Positions 9,422 through 20,140 are shown, numbered from the stretch's first letter. The stretch is 64,000 nt of DNA from Pseudomonadota bacterium (GCA_018241265.1 JAFEEF010000007.1:1-64000); one strand, 5' to 3'. The notes: generated by a model from the sequence alone, not told the origin. Translations and numbers: made by a program.

Positions 9422-10084
9422 ATGAAGCTGCTGCTCGACTTCCTGCCGCTGGTCCTCTTCTTCGGTACGTTCAAGTACGCCGACCATCACGCCGACTGGG
9501 CCGCTCGCTTCGCGACCGACCATTTCGGCTACCTGGTATCGGGCGGCGTGGTCGGCACCGAAGAAGCGCCGGTGCTGCTCGCGACCCTGGTCGTCGCCGC
9601 CGCCACCACCTTGCAGATCGCGGTGATGCTGGCGCGCCGCAAGCACATCGACCTGATGCTGTGGATCACCTTCGGCCTGGTCGTCGTGCTGGGCGGAGCG
9701 ACCGTCTGGTTCCACAACCCGACCTTCATCAAGTGGAAGCCCAGCCTGCTCTATTGGGCGATGGGGCTGGCGTTCTGGGCCAGCCAGGCGCTGTTCCGCA
9801 AGAACCTGCTGCAGTCGATGATCGGCGACGAGCTCGACCTGCCGGCGCGCATCTGGCAGCGGCTGAACTTCGCCTGGATCGGCTTCTTCGCGCTGATGGG
9901 GCTGCTCAACCTGTACGTCGTCTACAGCTACTCGACGTCGGCCTGGGCGACGTTCAAGACCTTCGGCGCGACCGGGCTGATGCTGGCCTTCACGGTCGCC
10001 CAGGGCGTCTACCTGACGCGCCACATCCGCCCGGAGCCCGAAGCCGGTGCGTCGCAGGCGGCGGCGTCGGAGCGCGCGCCGTGA
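9422..10084 (+). CDS. yciB: Inner-membrane septation protein A, YciB/IspZ family
   Basis: A 220-residue inner-membrane protein of the IspZ/YciB family, linked to septation and envelope integrity. It opens with the family start MKLLLDFLPLVLFFGTFKYA and contains FWASQALFRKNLLQSMIGDELDLP near residue 118 and RLNFAWIGFFALMGLLNLYV near 143. About six transmembrane helices are evident. The C-terminal tail (residues ~198-220) is a hydrophilic Ala/Glu-rich extension. Its stop overlaps the GTG start of bolA. Confidence 0.95.
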   Translation: MKLLLDFLPLVLFFGTFKYADHHADWAARFATDHFGYLVSGGVVGTEEAPVLLATLVVAAATTLQIAVMLARRKHIDLMLWITFGLVVVLGGATVWFHNPTFIKWKPSLLYWAMGLAFWASQALFRKNLLQSMIGDELDLPARIWQRLNFAWIGFFALMGLLNLYVVYSYSTSAWATFKTFGATGLMLAFTVAQGVYLTRHIRPEPEAGASQAAASERAP

Positions 10085-10359
10085 CCGCCGAACACGGCGT
10101 CTCGGCCGACGAGTTGCGCGCCGCGCTCGCCGAAGCGTTCGCGCCGGAGCGGCTCGAGATCGACGACGACAGCCATCAGCACGCCGGCCATGCGGGCGCG
10201 CGCGAAGGCCGCCACTTCAGCGTGCGGATCGTGAGCGGGCGCTTCGCCGGTCTGAACCGGGTGGCGCGCCATCGCCTCGTATATGATGCGCTGCGCCGCC
10301 TGATGCCACGCGGCATTCATGCGCTGGCCATCGACGCCAAAGCCCCGGAAGACGCTTGA
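10081..10359 (+). CDS. BolA-family protein
   Basis: A 92-residue BolA-like protein. These bind [2Fe-2S] clusters with monothiol glutaredoxins, and some act as regulators. The fold signature is present: HxGH-like segment (SHQHAGHAG near residue 33), HFSVRIVSGRFAG and the helix RVARHRLVYDALRRLM, ending IHALAIDAKAP. The GTG start overlaps the yciB stop. The yciB-bolA order is common in Betaproteobacteria and usually precedes a parvulin gene, as here. Confidence 0.93.
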   Translation: MTAEHGVSADELRAALAEAFAPERLEIDDDSHQHAGHAGAREGRHFSVRIVSGRFAGLNRVARHRLVYDALRRLMPRGIHALAIDAKAPEDA

Positions 10360-10495
10360 GCCTTTGCGCGGGCGGACAATCCGGTCGCCCAACGTGCAGG
10401 CTCCCAAGCCCTGCGATCTTCCCGGCCACGAGGTCGGCGCCGCCGGCGCTGAATGTTCTGGCTGCCCTTCCTCGAGACCCGAAAGCCTCTTCATC

Positions 10496-11302
10496 ATGAA
10501 AAAGAGCCTGCTCCTCATCAGCTCGGCGGCGTTGCTGCTGTCCGCCGCCGCGCACGCGCAGAACATCGCGACGGTCAACGGCAAGCCGGTGCCCAAGGCC
10601 CGTGTCGACTTCCTGATGAAGCAGGTCGCGGCACAGGCCGAATCGCAGCACCAGCAGCTCCCGCCCGACATCGACCAGCGCGCCAAGGAGAAGGTCGTGC
10701 TCGACGAGATCTTCGCGCAGGAAGCCGAGAAGCGCGGCATCGCCGCGAACGCCGACTTCAAGCAACAGCTCGAGTACACGCGCCAGGCGCTGATGATCCA
10801 GACGCTCTTCAAGGACTACACCGAGAAGAATCCCGTCACCGACGCCGAGATCCGGGCCGAGTACGACAAGTACAAGGCCACCCAGAGCGGCACCGAATAC
10901 CACGCGCGCCACATCCTGGTCGAGAAGGAAGACGAAGCGGTCGCGCTGATCAAGGAGATCAAGGGCGGAGCCGACTTCGCCGAGCTGGCGAAGAAGAACT
11001 CCAAGGACACCGGCTCCGGCGCCAACGGCGGCGACCTCGACTTCGCCGCGCCGAGCGCCTACGTGCCCGAGTTCAGCGAAGCGATGGTCAAGCTGAAGAA
11101 GGGCGAGATCACCGAGACGCCGGTCAAGACGCAGTTCGGCTACCACATCATCAAGCTCGAGGACACGCGCGAGGCGAAGTTCCCGCCGCTCGAGGAAGTG
11201 AAGCCGCAGATCCAGCAGCGCCTGGCTCAGCAAAAGCTCGCCGCCTTCCGCGACGAGCTGCGGGACAAGGCCAAGACGGACTTCAAGTTCTCGGGGCAGT
11301 AA
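10496..11302 (+). CDS. Periplasmic peptidyl-prolyl cis-trans isomerase, parvulin type
   Basis: A 268-residue SurA/PpiC-like foldase. Residues 1-20 form a signal peptide (MKKSLLLISSAALLLSAAAHA, cleaved before QNIATVNG). A SurA-like chaperone domain occupies about 22-130. The parvulin rotamase domain starts near 138 (YHARHILVEKEDEA) and ends with GYHIIKLED near 220. The C-terminal helix (EEVKPQIQQRLAQQKL) closes the chaperone domain. It probably assists outer-membrane protein folding. It converges with the FimV-like gene, and a family B repeat lies between them. Confidence 0.93.
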   Translation: MKKSLLLISSAALLLSAAAHAQNIATVNGKPVPKARVDFLMKQVAAQAESQHQQLPPDIDQRAKEKVVLDEIFAQEAEKRGIAANADFKQQLEYTRQALMIQTLFKDYTEKNPVTDAEIRAEYDKYKATQSGTEYHARHILVEKEDEAVALIKEIKGGADFAELAKKNSKDTGSGANGGDLDFAAPSAYVPEFSEAMVKLKKGEITETPVKTQFGYHIIKLEDTREAKFPPLEEVKPQIQQRLAQQKLAAFRDELRDKAKTDFKFSGQ

Positions 11303-11366
11303 GCCCGGTCGGGACTCGGAGCCAGGAGCCTGGCTCGCTACTCGAAGCTCTTGTTGCCGTTCGCAG

Positions 11367-11434
11367 CAGCCCGCCGGTCTCGGCCGGCAGCCGACCCAGG
11401 GACTCGCCTGCCGGGGCGAATTCCCGGCGGGCTG
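11367..11434. repeat. Intergenic repeat family B, short copy
   Basis: A 68-bp element bounded by inverted ends CAGCCCGCCGG and CCGGCGGGCTG, containing a second inverted pair around TCGGCCGG/GCCGGGG. It lies in the convergent gap (11303-11507) between the parvulin gene and the FimV-like gene. It matches, in reverse orientation, the longer copy at 18420-18512. The position suggests a bidirectional terminator or a REP-like element. The rest of this 205-bp gap shows nothing else. Confidence 0.85.
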
Positions 11435-11507
11435 CGACACGAAGCAAACAAGGCGGCGAGAAGCGTCAGTGGACGCCCACCATACCAGGCCCGTCGCGCC
11501 GAGCGAC

Positions 11508-13331
11508 CTAGAACCCCGTCGACCGCAACGGCGCCGATTCGACGAACTCGATGAAGGCCGGCGACTTCGAGTCGAGCTCTTCGACCTCCATGGCCAAGGG
11601 CCGCACCGGCAGCCGCACCGGCGCACTGACGTCGATGTCTATCGGCGCGGGCCGCGGCGTGGTGCGTTCCGTCGGGGGTTCGGCATCGAGCGGCAAGAAC
11701 ACGTCGACGTCGCTTTCCACCGCATCGCCGCGCAGATCGCGCGCGATCGCGTAGAGGAACAGGAGCTGCGTGTACGACGCGAGGTCGAGCGCCTCCTCGT
11801 CCGGGTCGCGCCGGAACAGCATCGCCTCGAAGAGCGCCATCGCCGCCGCCGGCTCGTGCCACACGACTTGCAGGCGCGCCAGCATCGTCGCGTGATCCTC
11901 GAGGCCGCGGCGGTCGCCGGCGCTGTCGTCCCACCGCGGCGCCTGCGCGGCGTAGCGGCGGTTGTAGCGCTCGCGGATGCGTTCGTAGGCATCGGCTTCG
12001 CCGCGCCGCCGGTAGATCTCGAGCAGCTTCAGGTACGGCAGCGGGCCGGTGCCTTCGTTGCTGCGCACGTGCCCCATCAGCAAGTCGATGGCAGCGGCGT
12101 CCTGGCCGAGCACGACGAAGAACTCGGCCTGCTGCTCGAGGTCGATCAGCTCCTCGACCGACAGGCTGCGCACATCGGCCGGCAACGTGCGCGGCTCGGC
12201 CGCCATCGGCAGCGCCGTGACGAGCGCGGGCGCAGGCTGCGGCCATGCGGGCCCGACGTGGGCATCGGTACGTTCGATCGGCGCCTCCGGCGGTTCGCTG
12301 CGCCGTGCCGGCGTTGCAGCAGGCAAGCCGGCGGCGATGCTCTCCGGCGCCGCCCACCAGCGTGCTTGCGGACGACGCGACTGACGCCACCACAGCACGG
12401 CCACCAGCACGGCGAGCAGCGCCGTGACGAGCGCCAGCGCATAGAGCAGCGGATTCGCATAGCGCTGCGCGTCGGCGTCGCGCAGCCGGGATTCGAGCGA
12501 CGCGAGCGTCTGCTGCATCGTTTGCGCGTCGCCGCGCAATGCAGCGAGCTGCTTCTCGAGTTTCTCGAGTTGCTCGTGGTCGTGCGCCTGCGCCTCGGCC
12601 GCCGACGCCTGGGCCGTACGCACGTCGGCGAGCGCAAGCCGGGTGGCCGAAGCGGCATCGTCGGCCGGCCGCGCGGCGGCGGCAGCGAACGTCGACGGTT
12701 CGAGTTCCAGACGAGGCCCGGTCTTCACGGGCGCTGCGGCCCGCTTGCGGATCGTCGGTGCAGCGGCTGCACGCGCGACGTGCGTGCCGCGCGGTGCGGC
12801 CGCGCGCGCGGCGACCTTGGGGCCCGGCGGCGCTGCGGCATGCGCGCGCCGCGGCGCCGGCGCTACGCCCTGCACGATGTCGACGAGCGGTGCGACCTGC
12901 GAATCGACATGCTGCTCCGGCAGGCGGCTCGCGTCCACGGCGGCCTGGGTCATGCCGGCGAGCGGCGGGTCGATCAGCGCGACGAAGCTGCGCGACAGCT
13001 TCATCGCGCAACCGACGGTGACGTTCACGGTGACGACGGGCTCGTCGATCAGCGCATAGGTCGTGACGCGCACGCTGCGCTCGCCGGGATGGCCGGCGTT
13101 CTCCAGCGTGACGAGGACCTGCCCGGGCTGCAGCTTGTTGCCGCCCGAATAGACATCCGCGCCGACGCACTCGCGAGCGAGCGTTTCGTCGTCCGCCAAC
13201 TTGACGGTCGCGGCAAAGTTCAGCGGCTGGCCGATCCGCGTCGCGCTGATGCTGCCGCCGAACCCCAATGCCCAGGCGGCCTGCGCTGCGAGCAGCAGAC
13301 CGGCGGCGGCGAGGAAGGAGACATAGCGCAT
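11508..13331 (-). CDS. FimV/HubP-like polar inner-membrane protein
   Basis: A 607-residue protein with FimV-family architecture. It has a signal peptide (residues 1-22, ending AAWA), a periplasmic beta domain beginning LGFGGSISATRIGQPLNFAA, an Ala/Pro-rich linker (residues ~150-240), a coiled coil (~255-290, HDHEQLEKLEKQLAALRGD), one transmembrane helix at about 293-318 (LLYALALVTALLAVLVAVLWW) and a cytoplasmic TPR-like helical domain (~395-540). FimV-type proteins organise the pole and support type IV pili. No LysM motif is obvious, and the family call rests on layout and the N-terminal block. ATG 13331 directly precedes the signal peptide. Confidence 0.75.
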   Translation of the reverse strand: MRYVSFLAAAGLLLAAQAAWALGFGGSISATRIGQPLNFAATVKLADDETLARECVGADVYSGGNKLQPGQVLVTLENAGHPGERSVRVTTYALIDEPVVTVNVTVGCAMKLSRSFVALIDPPLAGMTQAAVDASRLPEQHVDSQVAPLVDIVQGVAPAPRRAHAAAPPGPKVAARAAAPRGTHVARAAAAPTIRKRAAAPVKTGPRLELEPSTFAAAAARPADDAASATRLALADVRTAQASAAEAQAHDHEQLEKLEKQLAALRGDAQTMQQTLASLESRLRDADAQRYANPLLYALALVTALLAVLVAVLWWRQSRRPQARWWAAPESIAAGLPAATPARRSEPPEAPIERTDAHVGPAWPQPAPALVTALPMAAEPRTLPADVRSLSVEELIDLEQQAEFFVVLGQDAAAIDLLMGHVRSNEGTGPLPYLKLLEIYRRRGEADAYERIRERYNRRYAAQAPRWDDSAGDRRGLEDHATMLARLQVVWHEPAAAMALFEAMLFRRDPDEEALDLASYTQLLFLYAIARDLRGDAVESDVDVFLPLDAEPPTERTTPRPAPIDIDVSAPVRLPVRPLAMEVEELDSKSPAFIEFVESAPLRSTGF

Positions 13332-13491
13332 GGAGCGGAAGCAGTCCTGAGGCCGGGAAACTCTAGCATGCACCCCTCGGCCGAAAGGCCGGAATTGGGG
13401 GTCGAATCGGCACCTGCTCCCGGGCGCCATGACACAATCGCCGCGCTTTGCGCGGCCGCCGCCCGGCCGTCGGCCGGAGGGTCGTTTTCTC

Positions 13492-14271
13492 ATGAGCTCT
13501 GAACTGCTGACCGAGCGCCAGGGCGCCGTGCTGGTGCTGACCATCAGCGATCCGGCGTCGCGCAACACGTTGTCCGAGCAGGCGATCGCCGCCGGCATCG
13601 AGGCGCTCAACATCGCCGAGTCCGCGGACGACGTGCGCTGCGCGATCCTGCGCGGCGCGGGCAGCCATTTTTGCGCCGGCGGCAACCTGCAAGGCCTGCA
13701 GGAACGGCGCCGCGCCGGACCGCCCGCGCAGGTACGGATGCTCGAGCACCTGCACCAGCTCGTCGAGGCGATGCGTGCCTTTCCGAAGCCGCTGATCGCC
13801 GCGGTCGAAGGCGCGGCCGCCGGCGCCGGCTTCTCGCTCGCGCTGGCCTGCGACCTGATCGTCGCGGCCGAGGACGCGCGCTTCATCCTCTCCTATGGGC
13901 GCATCGGGCTGTCGCCCGACGCCGGCGCCACCTGGCACCTCGCGCGCGCGTTGCCGCGTCCGCTCGCGCAGCAGCTCGTGTGGCTGGCCGAGCCGGCCTC
14001 GGCGCGCCAGCTCGAAGCCTGGGGACTCGTGAGCCGCGTGGCCGATCCGGGCCAGGCGTTGCCCGAGGCGCTGCGCCTGGCCGAGCAGCTCGCCGCGATG
14101 GCGCCGAATGCGCTGGCGAGCGCGAAGGAATTGCTCGATGCCGCGCCCGGCCGCACGCTGACCGCGCAACTGGCGGCGGAGCGCGACCACTTCGTCGAGA
14201 ACCTGTTCCACGCCAACGCCGCCGAAGGGCTGGCGGCGTTCGGCGAGAAGCGCGCGCCGCGCTTCCGCTGA
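13492..14271 (+). CDS. Enoyl-CoA hydratase/isomerase family protein
   Basis: A 259-residue crotonase-fold enzyme. The oxyanion-hole blocks are HFCAGGNLQGL near residue 61 and AAVEGAAAGAGFSLALACDLIVAAEDARF near 104. The usual catalytic glutamates of a hydratase are not clearly present (GFSLALACD instead of GGGCELA, SPDAGATWHL instead of P..G), so it may act as an isomerase or on unusual CoA esters. ATG 13492 (MSSELLTE) was preferred over an upstream ATG at 13429 because the extra 21 residues are a GC-rich, proline/arginine-rich run. It diverges from the FimV-like gene. Confidence 0.9.
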   Translation: MSSELLTERQGAVLVLTISDPASRNTLSEQAIAAGIEALNIAESADDVRCAILRGAGSHFCAGGNLQGLQERRRAGPPAQVRMLEHLHQLVEAMRAFPKPLIAAVEGAAAGAGFSLALACDLIVAAEDARFILSYGRIGLSPDAGATWHLARALPRPLAQQLVWLAEPASARQLEAWGLVSRVADPGQALPEALRLAEQLAAMAPNALASAKELLDAAPGRTLTAQLAAERDHFVENLFHANAAEGLAAFGEKRAPRFR

Positions 14272-14279
14272 AAGATCGA

Positions 14280-15059
14280 TCAGCTGCGGTAGCTCGGATC
14301 GATCCGGTCGAGTCGCCGCAGCAAGCCGGGCCAGGTCAGCGCACCGCCGCCCAGGCCGAGCGTGCCGACCCTCGCCTGCTCCTGCGCCGTCGCGATGATG
14401 CGCGGGTCGACGTCGATCAGCTCGCTCCCGCCGGCCATCGCGCGGACCTGGATCGTGCAGACGGTCTCGAACAGGTACATGTTCAGGAAGGCATCGGCGA
14501 TCGTCGCGCCGACGGTCAGCAACCCGTGGTTGCGCAACATCAGGAAGCTGTTGGCACCGAGGTCGGCGACCAGCCTGGGCTTCTCGTCGTCGCGCAGCGC
14601 CACGCCTTCGTAGCCGTGGTAGCCGAGGCTGGACAGCACGAAGATCGACTGCTGGGAGATCGGCTTGACGCCGCCCTTCTGCGCCGACACCGCGATGCCG
14701 TTCAGCGTGTGCGTGTGCAGCACGCACTGGACGTCGTGACGCACCCCGTGCACCGCACTGTGGATCGTGAAGCCCGCCGGGTTCACCGGGTACGGCGAGT
14801 CGTCGAGCTTGTTGCCCTGCCCGTCGATCTTCACCAGGCTCGACGCGGTGATCTCGTCAAACATCAGGCCGTAGGGGTTGATCAGGAACGCGTCGTCGCT
14901 GCCCGGTACGCGCGCGCTGATGTGGGTGAAGACGAGGTCGTCCCACTTGAACAGCGCCACCAGCCGGTAGGCCGCGGCGAGGTCGACGCGCACGCGCCAC
15001 TCCTCCGGGCTCGTTTCCTCGCGGCGGCTCCTGATCTCGAGGGCGGCAGATGCGGACAT
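14280..15059 (-). CDS. Class II aldolase/adducin-family protein
   Basis: A 259-residue class II aldolase/adducin domain. The zinc-binding histidines are visible in VLHTHTLNGIAVS near residue 115 and FLMLRNHGLLTVG near 174. The family includes sugar-phosphate aldolases, epimerases and decarboxylating enzymes, and the N-terminal WRVRVDLAAAYRL and LFKWDDLVFTHISAR blocks match the adducin-like members common in Proteobacteria. The substrate is unknown. It converges with the enoyl-CoA hydratase nine bases away and diverges from the Crp/Fnr gene. Confidence 0.9.
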   Translation of the reverse strand: MSASAALEIRSRREETSPEEWRVRVDLAAAYRLVALFKWDDLVFTHISARVPGSDDAFLINPYGLMFDEITASSLVKIDGQGNKLDDSPYPVNPAGFTIHSAVHGVRHDVQCVLHTHTLNGIAVSAQKGGVKPISQQSIFVLSSLGYHGYEGVALRDDEKPRLVADLGANSFLMLRNHGLLTVGATIADAFLNMYLFETVCTIQVRAMAGGSELIDVDPRIIATAQEQARVGTLGLGGGALTWPGLLRRLDRIDPSYRS

Positions 15060-15188
15060 GGCGGTCTCCTTCAAGTCGTGGTCGGACGGAACGATTCTGG
15101 CAGGCACGGCGAGCCCGCGTGCGAGGGCAAGCACGCAACGACAATAGGACAGTCGGGCAGCAACCTGCTGTCACCTCAGCGACGCACC

Positions 15189-15893
15189 ATGACCACCCCC
15201 GTTCTTACAATCGCCGAACGCCAGAACATCGAGACCGGCTCTTGGTTTTCGCGCCTCTCACCGCCGCTGCGTTCCGCCATCCTGTCGCGTGCGACCGTGC
15301 GCCGCATCGCCGATGGCGCGATGCTGTCGGCGCGCGGCGCGCCCGCCGAGGACTGGTGCGGCGTGGCCAAGGGCGCGGTCCGCGTCAGCGCGGTGTCGCT
15401 GTCGGGCAAGCAGTTCACGCTGACCTATGTCGAGCCCGGCACCTGGTTCGGCGACATCGCCCTCTTCGACGGCATGCCGCGCACGCACGATGCGAATGCG
15501 CATGGCGACACCACGCTGCTCGTCGTGCGCAAGCCCGACTTCAAGGAGCTGCTGTCGCAGCACGTCGAGCTGTACGACGCGCTGCTGCGCCTCAACTGCC
15601 GGCGCCTGCGCCTGCTGTTCGATGCCGTCGAGGACCTCAACACCCGGCCGCTGGCGTCGCGCCTGGCCAAGCAGATCCTCCTGCTGGCGCGCAGCTACGG
15701 CGTGCCGCAGGGCGACGAGATCCGCATCGGCCTGCAGCTCGCGCAGGAAGACCTGGCGCAGTTGCTCGGCGCATCGCGCCAGCGCGTGAACCAGGAGCTC
15801 AAGGGCTTCGAGCGCGAGGGTGCGGTACGGGTCGAGCCGACGCGCCTCGTCGTGCTGTCGAAGGACAAGCTCCTGGCCATCGCGGCGCGTTGA
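15189..15893 (+). CDS. Crp/Fnr-family transcriptional regulator
   Basis: A 234-residue regulator with a cyclic-nucleotide-binding-fold sensor (residues ~20-140, including FTLTYVEPGTWFGDIALFDG near 79) and a C-terminal winged helix (recognition region LAQEDLAQLLGASRQRVNQEL near 187). There is no cysteine cluster for an Fe-S centre, so it is not an oxygen-sensing Fnr. The phosphate-binding RXXXS-type motif of Crp is not obvious, leaving the ligand unknown. It diverges from the aldolase gene and lies 25 bases upstream of the phosphotransferase gene, both candidate targets. Confidence 0.92.
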   Translation: MTTPVLTIAERQNIETGSWFSRLSPPLRSAILSRATVRRIADGAMLSARGAPAEDWCGVAKGAVRVSAVSLSGKQFTLTYVEPGTWFGDIALFDGMPRTHDANAHGDTTLLVVRKPDFKELLSQHVELYDALLRLNCRRLRLLFDAVEDLNTRPLASRLAKQILLLARSYGVPQGDEIRIGLQLAQEDLAQLLGASRQRVNQELKGFEREGAVRVEPTRLVVLSKDKLLAIAAR

Positions 15894-15918
15894 ACCGAAG
15901 AGACTGAACAAGCGAGCC

Positions 15919-16995
15919 ATGGAAGCCAACACCGGAACCAAGCCCGTCTCGAGCCAGCATGCGTTCGACGCCGGCGCGCTGCAAGGCTATCTCACCGAAC
16001 GCCTGCCCGGCTTCGAAGGCCCGCTCACGGTCGAGCAGTTCAAGGGCGGCCAGTCGAACCCGACCTACAAGCTCGTGACGCCGGGGCGCAGCTACGTGAT
16101 GCGCGCCAAGCCCGGCCCGGCCGCCAAGCTGCTGCCGTCGGCGCATGCGATCGACCGCGAGTTCAGGGTCATGCAGGCGCTGCACCCGACCGACGTGCCG
16201 GTGCCGCGCATGCACTTGCTGTGCGAGGACGAGGCGGTGATCGGCCGCGCCTTCTACGTCATGGAGTGCATGGAAGGCCGCGTGCTGTGGGAGCAATCGC
16301 TGCCGGCCATCGACCGGTCGCAGCGCGCCGCCTACTACGACGAGATGAACCGCGTGATCGCGGCGCTGCACAACGTCGACGTCGAAGCGGTCGGCCTCGC
16401 GGACTACGGCAAGCCGGGCAACTACTTCGAGCGCCAGATCGGGCGCTGGGGCAAGCAGTACCTCGCGTCGATCACGCAGCCGATCGCAGCGATGGACCGG
16501 CTGATGGAGTGGCTGCCGGCGCACATCCCGGCGAGCGCGCGCGACGAGCGCCAAGTGTCCATCGTGCACGGCGACTACCGGCTCGACAACATCATGTTCC
16601 ACGTCACCGAGCCGCGCGCGATCGCCGTGCTCGACTGGGAGCTGTCGACGATCGGCCATCCGCTCGCCGACTTCAGCTACCACTGCATGTCGTGGCACAT
16701 CGAGCCGGGGCAGTTCCGCGGGCTCGGCGGGCTCGACCTCGCCGCGCTCGGCATCCCGGACGAGAAGGACTACGTGCGGCGCTATTGCGAGCGCACCGGC
16801 CGCACCGATCCCGATGCGGTGATGGCCGACTGGAACTTCTACCTCGCCTACAACCTGTTCCGCATCGCCGGCATCCTGCAAGGCATCGCCAAGCGGGTCG
16901 AGGAAGGCACCGCATCGAGCGCGTCCGCACGCCAGGCCGGCGCCGGCGCCCGGCCGCTTGCCGAGATGGGCTGGGAGATCGCCCGGAAGGCATAG
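15919..16995 (+). CDS. ACAD10/11-like phosphotransferase (APH fold)
   Basis: A 358-residue aminoglycoside-phosphotransferase-fold protein. The ATP site opens with [13 protein letters not shown] near residue 41, the catalytic Brenner motif is [11 protein letters not shown] near 216, and the metal motif is [18 protein letters not shown] near 236. Such proteins next to acyl-CoA dehydrogenases match the two halves of animal ACAD10/11, where a 4-hydroxyacyl-CoA is phosphorylated and then rearranged or dehydrated. Here the dehydrogenase is the next gene, 47 bases downstream. The 4-hydroxyacyl role is by analogy only. Confidence 0.88.
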   Translation: MEANTGTKPVSSQHAFDAGALQGYLTERLPGFEGPLTVEQFKGGQSNPTYKLVTPGRSYVMRAKPGPAAKLLPSAHAIDREFRVMQALHPTDVPVPRMHLLCEDEAVIGRAFYVMECMEGRVLWEQSLPAIDRSQRAAYYDEMNRVIAALHNVDVEAVGLADYGKPGNYFERQIGRWGKQYLASITQPIAAMDRLMEWLPAHIPASARDERQVSIVHGDYRLDNIMFHVTEPRAIAVLDWELSTIGHPLADFSYHCMSWHIEPGQFRGLGGLDLAALGIPDEKDYVRRYCERTGRTDPDAVMADWNFYLAYNLFRIAGILQGIAKRVEEGTASSASARQAGAGARPLAEMGWEIARKA

Positions 16996-17042
16996 GAAGA
17001 CGGCATAGGGCCGCACCCACCCGTTCCACCACGGAGACCGAC

Positions 17043-18284
<1,242 letters not shown>

Positions 18285-18640
18285 GTCGCCGGAGCGCAGT
18301 GCCTCATAGGCACCTGCATGGCGCAGGCGACTCGCCCAGAAACCTGCTCGATGCTGCGAGTCGAGGATTGCGCTTCCAGGTTCTTGCGCGCTTGTTGCTG
18401 CGTTGTCGCTGTGCGTAAGAGCCCGCCGGGAATTCGCCCCGGCAGGCGAGTCCCTTTCTTCTGCTGGCCCCAGAAGAAAGTAGGTCGGCTGCCGGCCGAG
18501 ACCGGCGGGCTGCCGCGCCAAGCTCAGGCCGAGCGAAGAGCAACCTCAGCTCCACGGATTCGGTTTCTCGAGAAGCGCCGGCACGCGCCTTCGAGGCAGC
18601 ACCGGCCGGCAACATGCGCCCCCCCAGGGCGCCCTGCCCT
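18285..18640. other. Long convergent intergenic region
   Basis: 356 bases between the convergent acyl-CoA dehydrogenase and the uncharacterised minus-strand gene. It contains the long copy of repeat family B (18420-18512) and otherwise only short GC-rich inverted pairs. I see no coding capacity, promoter or RNA gene in it. Confidence 0.8.
18420..18512. repeat. Intergenic repeat family B, long copy with internal hairpin
   Basis: A 93-bp element, inverted relative to the copy at 11367-11434 and nearly identical in both halves. It carries an extra ~27 bases in the middle that form a 10-bp perfect hairpin (CTTTCTTCTG / CAGAAGAAAG, 7-base loop). The outer ends are the same inverted pair (AGCCCGCCGG / CCGGCGGGCT). 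It again lies between convergent genes, consistent with a bidirectional terminator or a REP/MITE-like mobile remnant. Confidence 0.85.
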
Positions 18641-19384
18641 TCAGCTGCGCCCGCTCCCGCCGTCGTCGGCCCGGCTGCTCTGCCAGGCGCTCGCCGTCGA
18701 CGGCCCCCAGCCGGTGCTGGCATCGGGGTACGCGGCGGCCGCCTGCATCGCGCGCGTGATCGACACCTCGAACAGTCCGAGCGCCACGCCGATCGCGCGC
18801 GGCTCCGGATCGGCGAGCTGCACGCGCAGGTAGCCGCGGTTGCGCAGCACCATCAGCACGAACGGCGGATCGGCGGCGAGCAGCGTGCCCCGCGCCTGCA
18901 CCAGCGCGTTCGCGAGCGGCCCTTCGATCCAGGCGAGGCCTATCGCCTCCTGGCCGGCCACGGCGGCGAAATGGCCCTTCAGCTCCGGCACGCTGCCGAG
19001 GTTGATCTTCGGGAACATCACGAGCCAGCGCATCTCCTCCGGCGTCGACGTGCCGATCTGCGTCTGGTTGCCTTCGGTGAATTGCTCGTAGGTCTGGCGC
19101 TCCAGCGACTCGAGCAGCGGCCGCGACAGCAGCAGCATCTGCGCCTCGGACGGCATCGCGAGTTCCATGCGCAGGCGGAGTTCGCGGCCGGCGATGTAGG
19201 GGCGCTGCGGCGGACCCCATTCGAGGCGCCAGGGCTTTCCTTCGAGCGTGCCTTCGATGACGAAGCCGGTGTCGTCTCGGGCGCGCCGGAACGCATGTCC
19301 GCGACGCTGCGCCCAGTCGGCCACCTCGCCGAGGTCGGGCCCCGGCGGCTTGCCCGCGAAGAGTCGCTTCAGCCGTTCGAGCAC
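18641..19384 (-). CDS. Uncharacterised protein (about 247 aa)
   Basis: I do not recognise this family. The frame is open and shows natural composition (LERLKRLFAGKPPGPDLGEVADWAQ..., VMFPKINLGSVPELKGHFAAV). There is no signal peptide or transmembrane helix, which suggests a cytoplasmic protein. The C-terminal ~30 residues are low-complexity (Ala/Ser/Gly). The start is unclear: GTG 19384 gives VLERLKRL, and TTG 19396 is also possible. It diverges from the GST gene by 63 bases, so the two may share a control region. Confidence 0.7.
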   Translation of the reverse strand: MLERLKRLFAGKPPGPDLGEVADWAQRRGHAFRRARDDTGFVIEGTLEGKPWRLEWGPPQRPYIAGRELRLRMELAMPSEAQMLLLSRPLLESLERQTYEQFTEGNQTQIGTSTPEEMRWLVMFPKINLGSVPELKGHFAAVAGQEAIGLAWIEGPLANALVQARGTLLAADPPFVLMVLRNRGYLRVQLADPEPRAIGVALGLFEVSITRAMQAAAAYPDASTGWGPSTASAWQSSRADDGGSGRS

Positions 19385-19447
19385 GGCGCCGTCCAATCCA
19401 CTAGAGTCGGGTGCACGGCGTACCCGCCACGACAGGAAGACCACAAC

Positions 19448-20140
19448 ATGATCGAAGTGTATTCGTGGGCGACCCCCAACGGGCACAAGGTCCACATCAT
19501 GCTCGAGGAGTGCGGGCTGCCCTACCGCGTGCACGCGATCGACATCGGCGCGGGCGACCAGTTCGCCCCCGAGTTCCTCGCGATCTCTCCGAACAACAAG
19601 ATCCCCGCGGTCGTCGATCCCGACGGGCCGGACGGTCGGCCGATCTCGCTGTTCGAATCGGGCGCGATCCTGCTCTACCTCGCCGGCAAGACCGGCCGCT
19701 TCCTGCCCGCGACGACGGCCGGCAAGTACGAGACGCTCGAGTGGCTGATGTTCCAGATGGGCGGCGTCGGACCGATGCTCGGCCAGGCGCATCACTTCCG
19801 GATCTATGCGCCCGAGAAGATCGCGTATGCGATCGACCGCTACACCAACGAGGCCAAGCGCCTCTACGGCGTCATCGACAAGCGGCTCGCGAAGAGCAAG
19901 TACGTGGCCGGTCCCGAGTACACGATCGCGGACATCGCGATCTTTCCTTGGCTGCGCTCATGGAAGAACCAGGGCATCGTGCTGAGCGACTATCCGCACC
20001 TGAAGGGCTGGTTCGACGAGATCGCCGCGCGGCCGGCGGTACAGCGCGGCGTCGAGGTGCTGGCGGCGCAGCGCAAGCCGCTCGTCAGCGACCAGGCGCG
20101 CGAAGCGCTGTTCGGCGCGCGCCAGTATGCGCGCCACTGA
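19448..20140 (+). CDS. Glutathione S-transferase-family protein, YfcG/Nu-class type
   Basis: A 230-residue GST with a thioredoxin-fold N-terminal half and an all-helical C-terminal half. The N-terminal YSWATPNGHKVHIMLEECGL is the signature of Nu-class disulfide-bond oxidoreductases (YfcG, YghU), which use GSH without a catalytic tyrosine. Other GST landmarks are NNKIPAVVDPDGPDG and LFESGAILLYLAGK. It probably reduces organic hydroperoxides or disulfides. It diverges from an unknown minus-strand gene. Confidence 0.92.
   Translation: MIEVYSWATPNGHKVHIMLEECGLPYRVHAIDIGAGDQFAPEFLAISPNNKIPAVVDPDGPDGRPISLFESGAILLYLAGKTGRFLPATTAGKYETLEWLMFQMGGVGPMLGQAHHFRIYAPEKIAYAIDRYTNEAKRLYGVIDKRLAKSKYVAGPEYTIADIAIFPWLRSWKNQGIVLSDYPHLKGWFDEIAARPAVQRGVEVLAAQRKPLVSDQAREALFGARQYARH

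Noticed and set aside
18285-18640. Insertion sequence remnant
   Set aside because: No transposase fragment or target duplication is visible; only the family B repeat is present.
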